Shown piece by piece: positions 23,597 through 26,946 of a DNA stretch of 26,946 nucleotides. The notes under the pieces were generated by a model. The model had not been told where the DNA came from and ran no database searches. It worked only from the letters and a program-made list of their open reading frames with translations. Position 1 is the stretch's first letter. The number at the start of each line of letters is the position of its first letter. Origin of the DNA: an uncultured Bacteroidales bacterium (GTDB lineage Bacteria > Bacteroidota > Bacteroidia > Bacteroidales > UBA932). The DNA is taken from assembly GCA_900546395.1 (NCBI GenBank), contig URDD01000035.1:1-26946 (forward strand). The letters run 5' to 3'. The position numbers and the translations under genes are program-made.

Positions 23597-24058
23597 TTAC
23601 CGCGACATATACCATTCTTTCTGTGTCTGATATTTTTCTTCGACAATATGTCCTTTGTCAATCATAAAAGTGAGAAGAATGGTATTATCATATTCTTCAT
23701 AATACTTGCGTTCATAACAAATCATCAACTCCCCAGAATACCAGTCTGCCAATACTGTCTTCTGATTAGGGAAAAAGTAATCCAATCCTACACCGAGAGG
23801 TTTACCAGACATTCTACTTTTAAAAACATGTATATTATCGGGGTTACATCTTTTGGGAATGAGGGCTTTTAATTCTACCAAGAAAAGCATATTATCTTTA
23901 ATTTCCCATTTAGCCACATATCCACGAAATGTCCACATATCTCTCGGCAATTCTATCTTGTGCTGTTCCAAATAGGTTGAGAACAAAGGAATGTCATCGA
24001 AGATATTGTATTCTTTTCCTTTATATATTAGAGTATCTGGTATGTAGTGGGCTGTCAT
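23597..24058 (-). CDS. Array protein of unknown function, paralog A
   Basis: A 153-residue soluble protein with no signal peptide. It is clearly related to the gene at 25205-25684. Shared positions include IPDTxIY, a YLE.H.IEL segment, GYxAxWxIxxNMLFL, GLDYFFP, ADWxSGxL and DKGHxxxxE. The aromatic-rich GLDYFFPNQKTVLADWYSGE core may form a binding surface. I recognise no family. The short leader upstream (24059-24105) is also shared with the paralog, so the unit duplicated included non-coding DNA. It is flanked by repeat copies on both sides, a single-gene cassette. Confidence 0.75.
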   Translation of the reverse strand: MTAHYIPDTLIYKGKEYNIFDDIPLFSTYLEQHKIELPRDMWTFRGYVAKWEIKDNMLFLVELKALIPKRCNPDNIHVFKSRMSGKPLGVGLDYFFPNQKTVLADWYSGELMICYERKYYEEYDNTILLTFMIDKGHIVEEKYQTQKEWYMSR

Positions 24059-24105
24059 AATAAGGATATTTATCTATACCTGTTTTCTTGTAAGGTAAAC
24101 TGTAA
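24059..24105 (-). promoter_or_regulatory. Conserved leader of paralog A
   Basis: Between the repeat and the ATG, the leader shares CAGTTTAC, TTAC, AGAAAA and AGGTATAGATAAATA in the same order and spacing with the leader of paralog B (25685-25734). Such retention outside the coding region suggests a promoter or translation signal, or simply a recent duplication. Confidence 0.5.
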
Positions 24106-24155
24106 TGACAACTTTTTGAAAATCTTCCGTTATATACCCTCTGAAAATTCTGTCA
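24106..24155 (-). repeat. Array intergenic repeat, copy 3 (50 bp)
   Basis: Minus strand: starts TGACAGAATTTTCAGA, core GGGTATATAACGG, ends TCAAAAAGTTGTCA. Its first three bases are the TGA stop codon of the preceding membrane-protein gene. Confidence 0.88.
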
Positions 24156-24653
24156 TTTGGCATAAGTCAACGGCAGCATTTGTTTCTTTTGAAGTTTATA
24201 TACAATATCATTAAGACAGATATGCTTCTGCATAAGAGCATTTGCCCTTGAATCCCTTAAAAGCCGTTCCAATGAATTTCCGAATTGGATGTAAAATTCT
24301 TTCAGACTGATTTCTCCTGTCTTGCACATTATTGCTGCTGTTTCCAAAGTGCAGATATAACTATCCAACTGAATCTCCGAAAGGTCTGCGACATCTCCGT
24401 ATGATTCAAGTTTCCCTTGCAACTCCATTACCGTTTTCATCGTTCTTTGAGACAGATACCGCTCATATCCGAAACTCAACAGGAGAATCAATGAAGTTAT
24501 CAAGTCAAGGGTAAAACTCCACATAATAAATTTGGAGGACCTTGTTACTGTCCAAACCAATCGCATATAGAGCATATATATAATCTCGACAGTCAGAGCA
24601 ATTAAGAGTATTCCCAGCCCTACTTGAATAATTTGTACTATTCTCTTTTTCAT
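24153..24653 (-). CDS. Array two-helix membrane protein of unknown function
   Basis: A 166-residue protein. The ATG at 24653 is chosen because it directly follows a repeat copy and opens MKKRIVQIIQVGLGILLIAL; the longer frame to 24737 merely reads through the repeat. Two membrane segments (about 8-28 and 40-62, LDLITSLILLLSFGYERYL) precede a cytosolic helical domain with LGEISL-type features (CLETAAIMCKTGEISLKEFY is the approximate central stretch, beginning ICTLETAAIMCKTG). No family is recognised. Its stop codon is part of repeat copy 3 and its start codon shares a base with copy 4: a cassette consisting of the ORF alone. Confidence 0.75.
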   Translation of the reverse strand: MKKRIVQIIQVGLGILLIALTVEIIYMLYMRLVWTVTRSSKFIMWSFTLDLITSLILLLSFGYERYLSQRTMKTVMELQGKLESYGDVADLSEIQLDSYICTLETAAIMCKTGEISLKEFYIQFGNSLERLLRDSRANALMQKHICLNDIVYKLQKKQMLPLTYAK

Positions 24654-24702
24654 GACAACTTTTGATAAATCGTTCTTTATATACCCCTTGAAAATCTTGT
24701 CA
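24653..24702 (-). repeat. Array intergenic repeat, copy 4 (50 bp), joining stop and start codons
   Basis: Minus strand: starts TGACAAGATTTTCAAG, core GGGTATATAAAG, ends ATCAAAAGTTGTCA. Its first three bases are the TGA stop of the secreted protein gene upstream, and its last base is the A of the ATG of the next gene. There is no other intergenic DNA. Confidence 0.9.
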
Positions 24703-25200
24703 CTCCGTTTCCCCTGAATCCTGCTGATTTTCAACACTTGTCCCGTATCCTGTATATAGTCTTCCTTTATAAACTTCTGTTATCCCTTGTGTCGTTTTTA
24801 TTTCAAGTTCAAATCTATGAGGAGTGTTATACCAGCTGAATGCATAAGTGACTTCGCTTCCCTTGTACCGTTCATCTGTTATATTCCATATGAACTTGTA
24901 TAATGTATATGCTATTCCGTCTATTTCTGTTTCAATTGCTGAATCTGTCGGGGTTATGTTGCCTGTCACTTTCGGAACATCCCCATAAATGGATAAAGTA
25001 ATATCATCTGTATAGACACAATAATCCACATAGACATCTTTTATGAAGTACTCATTGGAACAGTCCACACTGTCTATAGTGGCTGTTTCGACTATGCATT
25101 TCATCCCCACTTCAACCTCTTTTTCTTGTGCTGATACTCCAATACTGGCAACAAGACTAAAAAGCAATATCAGATACTTTTTCAAAGTTGTGGAAATCAT
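24700..25200 (-). CDS. Array secreted protein of unknown function
   Basis: A 166-residue exported protein. The ATG at 25200 opens a Sec signal peptide (MISTTLKKYLILLFSLVASI, cleavage after GVSAQ); in-frame starts further upstream lie inside the preceding gene. The mature part is acidic and beta-rich, with SYG- and NITPTDSAIETEIDG-like stretches and the late segment TYAFSWYNTPHRFELEI. No family is recognised. It starts 4 bases after the stop of paralog B with no repeat between them, so the two form one two-gene cassette. Its TGA stop is the first codon of repeat copy 4. Confidence 0.75.
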   Translation of the reverse strand: MISTTLKKYLILLFSLVASIGVSAQEKEVEVGMKCIVETATIDSVDCSNEYFIKDVYVDYCVYTDDITLSIYGDVPKVTGNITPTDSAIETEIDGIAYTLYKFIWNITDERYKGSEVTYAFSWYNTPHRFELEIKTTQGITEVYKGRLYTGYGTSVENQQDSGETE

Positions 25201-25204
25201 GGAA

Positions 25205-25684
25205 TTAAAATGGGAGGTCATCATAGTCTTCCTCAACATGTGGATGACTATTATAACGTTCTTCATGACTAATCACATGACCTTTATCTATTGTAAATAG
25301 ATGTAGTTCAACTTCTGGCGTCTCATGCTCATAAAGAATCAGTAAATATCCAGAGAACCAGTCTGCGAATATCATCTTATCATTTGAAGGGAAAAAGTAA
25401 TCTAATCCAACATAGCCTTCCAATAAATGGATTGTTTTTCCAGCAGTTGGATTATTGTTTTCTTTTTTTCTAAACTGCTGAACATTTGCTCGAATATCTG
25501 TTAAGAATAGCATATTATTCTCTATCTTCCATTGAGCAATATATCCTCGCCATATTGCCGTACAGTTCGCAAACAATTCAATTTGGTGTTTTTCCAAATA
25601 CGGCTTAAACAAATCTGCACAGGATGCAGCAGTCTTATATGCTGTATCATTATAAATCACAGTATCAGGAATTTGCATTGTCAT
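25205..25684 (-). CDS. Array protein of unknown function, paralog B
   Basis: A 159-residue soluble protein homologous to the product of 23597-24058: IPDTVIYNDTAYK, YLEKHQIELF, RGYIAQWKIENNMLFL, GLDYFFPSNDKMIFADWFSG, DKGHV. The two copies have diverged to roughly half identity by eye, and the linker after NMLFL differs in length. Paralog B has an acidic C-terminal tail (EEDYDDLPF) absent from A. No family is recognised. It forms a cassette with the secreted protein gene that starts 4 bases downstream. Confidence 0.75.
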   Translation of the reverse strand: MTMQIPDTVIYNDTAYKTAASCADLFKPYLEKHQIELFANCTAIWRGYIAQWKIENNMLFLTDIRANVQQFRKKENNNPTAGKTIHLLEGYVGLDYFFPSNDKMIFADWFSGYLLILYEHETPEVELHLFTIDKGHVISHEERYNSHPHVEEDYDDLPF

Positions 25685-25734
25685 ATCGTTGCCTTTATTT
25701 ATCTATACCTTTTTTCTCGTAATGTAAACTGGAA
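25685..25734 (-). promoter_or_regulatory. Conserved leader of paralog B
   Basis: It matches the leader of paralog A in sequence order (CAGTTTAC, TTAC, AGAAAA, AGGTATAGATAAATA) and lies between repeat copy 5 and the ATG at 25684. Confidence 0.5.
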
Positions 25735-25784
25735 TGACAAGTTTTTGAAAAGGTCATTTTATATACCATCTGAAATTTTTGTCA
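25735..25784 (-). repeat. Array intergenic repeat, copy 5 (50 bp)
   Basis: Minus strand: starts TGACAAAAATTTCAGA, core TGGTATATAAAAT, ends TCAAAAACTTGTCA. It is the most diverged full-length copy. Its first three bases are the TGA stop of the gene at 25782-26240. Confidence 0.85.
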
Positions 25785-26240
25785 GTATGATTCTATGTGA
25801 CTTTTTATCCTACTAAATTTCTCTTGATTAGTTATATTTTCTTCAATAATTGATTGTATTGTTTTTATGTTCACATATGCCAAATAATCTTCCCAATTCT
25901 GACATTTGAAAATGGGATGCTTTTCACAGAAATATGCAAAAGATTCTGGCATGAAGATATTTTGCTTATAAAGACATAAATTCTTGTCTGTGTTATAAAA
26001 CCATTGCTCTTTCTTTGATATGCCATCTTTATCTGTCAATACAAGTTCCAGATAATAATCAATATCATACATGTATTGCGAGCATCGTGGTCCTCCTAAT
26101 TTGACAATATTTTTAATTGTCCATTCTCCAATTATAATGTCTTCGTCAAATACATATACAGCAGCCTCATCATCATACTGGTAATGAAGCTGCTGCACAT
26201 TATTATTGACAGAGATATTTACATATCCTCCTTTCATCAT
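25782..26240 (-). CDS. Array cytosolic protein of unknown function
   Basis: A 152-residue soluble protein with no signal peptide. The N-terminal half is beta-rich and acidic (VQQLHYQYDDEAAVYVFDED), with EWTIKNIVKLGG after it; the C-terminal half is helical (FAYFCEKHPIFKCQNWEDYL). No family is recognised. Its ATG overlaps the stop of the secreted protein gene by 4 bases, so the two are translationally coupled. Such pairs, a small exported protein followed by a cytosolic partner, can be effector/immunity or sensor pairs, but nothing in the sequence decides this. Its TGA stop lies in repeat copy 5. Confidence 0.7.
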   Translation of the reverse strand: MMKGGYVNISVNNNVQQLHYQYDDEAAVYVFDEDIIIGEWTIKNIVKLGGPRCSQYMYDIDYYLELVLTDKDGISKKEQWFYNTDKNLCLYKQNIFMPESFAYFCEKHPIFKCQNWEDYLAYVNIKTIQSIIEENITNQEKFSRIKSHIESY

Positions 26241-26623
26241 AAATCAAAATAATAATATTTGGCATTTATCATCACCTTATACATAAATCTTTTCTCCATA
26301 GGATTTTGAGTATATGCTGGCATACATTCCGATGCTTTTGGCTTGGACGGCAGCTTGTACCAGTAGCCTTGTGCTCCATTATTTTGATAGTATTCAGACA
26401 CATAAATAGATACCATATTATATCTATTCTGTATCTCAACTTTGATTGGCAACTTATAGATATTGCCGTAAGAATCAGAGTAATAAGCATTAGTTCTCAT
26501 TGTCTGAGTCTGAGCCTGTGTCTGTTGTCTTGTTTGACCTGGAATAAATGGGTCATATACAATCTGAGCCTTTGCAGATATCCCACAAATTGCTAACACT
26601 AAAATAATAAATAACTTTTTCAT
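26237..26623 (-). CDS. Array small secreted protein
   Basis: A 128-residue exported protein with a clear signal peptide (MKKLFIILVLAICGISAKAQ). A Gln/Thr-rich linker follows (RQQTQAQTQTM), then a small Tyr-rich domain (YWYKLPSKPKASECMPAYTQ) ending KYYYFDL. No family is recognised. It overlaps the next gene by ATGA and lies 19 bases after the stop of the frame at 26643-26933. Confidence 0.7.
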   Translation of the reverse strand: MKKLFIILVLAICGISAKAQIVYDPFIPGQTRQQTQAQTQTMRTNAYYSDSYGNIYKLPIKVEIQNRYNMVSIYVSEYYQNNGAQGYWYKLPSKPKASECMPAYTQNPMEKRFMYKVMINAKYYYFDL

Positions 26624-26642
26624 ATTTTTGTAATTAATGTAA

Positions 26643-26933
26643 TTATATTCCTATGCCATAACCATCAACCCATACATTATAAACATTCGGATTCTTTTTA
26701 TATGGAGCAATTTTTATAGTCACGTTTCTTTTTATTTTTTTATAATTAAGCCACATGGGACATACTGGAAAAACACCAATGACATCTTTAACTTCAGAAT
26801 CGTCTGGCATTTTCCACTCTATGTAACCAGAATATGTATACCATTGCTTGTTATTCCAATGTTGTCTTCTTGTTTTTGCATCTGGTACGGAATAATTTGT
26901 TATTACAACTTTAAAAGTTATTCTGATGGATGG
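26643..26933 (-). CDS. C-terminal part of an array gene at the right edge (no start visible)
   Basis: An open frame of about 96 codons ends at a TAA (26643-26645) with PNVYNVWVDGYGIGI. It contains TRRQHWNNKQWYTYSGYIEW and MWLNYKKIKRNVTIKI, aromatic and beta-rich like the neighbouring exported proteins. A TGA at 26934-26936 closes the frame upstream and there is no ATG, so either the frame is shifted close to the window edge, a rare start is used, or this is a remnant. No family is recognised. Confidence 0.45.
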   Translation of the reverse strand, partial: PSIRITFKVVITNYSVPDAKTRRQHWNNKQWYTYSGYIEWKMPDDSEVKDVIGVFPVCPMWLNYKKIKRNVTIKIAPYKKNPNVYNVWVDGYGIGI

Positions 26934-26946
26934 TCATATATACTAT

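Noticed and set aside
24654..24737. Longer start for the array membrane protein
   Set aside because: The extra 28 residues are translation of repeat copy 4 and of the preceding gene's end; the ATG at 24653 opens the membrane segment directly.
22632..25784. The repeats as a CRISPR array
   Set aside because: Copies are about 500-1,000 bases apart with whole genes between them, not short unique spacers, and no cas genes are present.

Overview
This window looks like a chromosomal segment of a gut-type Bacteroidales bacterium. The evidence is gene content (sigma-54, SPOR protein, SusC-like outer-membrane receptor, LytTR/LytS pair, GGGtGRT remnant) and about ten Bacteroidales-type -7 motifs (TAnnTTTG) placed just upstream of genes, with no consistent Shine-Dalgarno sequences. 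No genus is claimed.

Layout. (1) 1-2977: the 5' end of a possible ISAon1-type transposase gene, a tRNA-Ser(UGA), a sialidase lipoprotein, and a divergent PTS-IIC/PfoR-like membrane protein. (2) 3103-7966: a small outer-membrane barrel protein; the leftward operon LEA/WHy lipoprotein - SPOR protein - rpoN; and, from a divergent promoter, miaB. (3) 8239-11955: a tight glycerol operon glpK-glpF-cls, which links glycerol entry and phosphorylation to cardiolipin synthesis. (4) 11974-18375: a leftward unit of a TonB-receptor-like barrel, a LytS-type histidine kinase and a LytTR regulator. It faces a decayed carbohydrate-binding-domain (DUF4353-like) lipoprotein gene. A leucine-rich-repeat lipoprotein follows.

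(5) 19293-21570 is an insertion-sequence graveyard: a possible IS21-type N-terminal stub, two separated pieces of an IS66 transposase on the same strand, and between them two small leftward ORFs and an internally deleted IS256-family transposase with a nonsense codon. (6) 21571-21747 is the last ~58 codons of a GGGtGRT-family gene whose 5' part has been replaced.

(7) 21748-26946 is an AT-richer array of leftward genes of mostly unknown function: secreted, membrane and cytosolic proteins, a DUF805 fusion and a phosphodiester-glycosidase-like protein. Five copies of a ~50-bp imperfect palindrome (ends TGACAA/TTGTCA, core GGTATATAA) sit in the gaps between genes. In three cases the first bases of the repeat are the stop codon of the preceding gene, and in one case its last base is the A of the next ATG. 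Two genes are diverged paralogs that share their leaders as well. This is the architecture of a gene-cassette array, reminiscent of integrons and of the recombinase-associated acquired interbacterial defence (rAID) clusters of Bacteroidales. No recombinase is visible in this window. This array is the most interesting part of the window.
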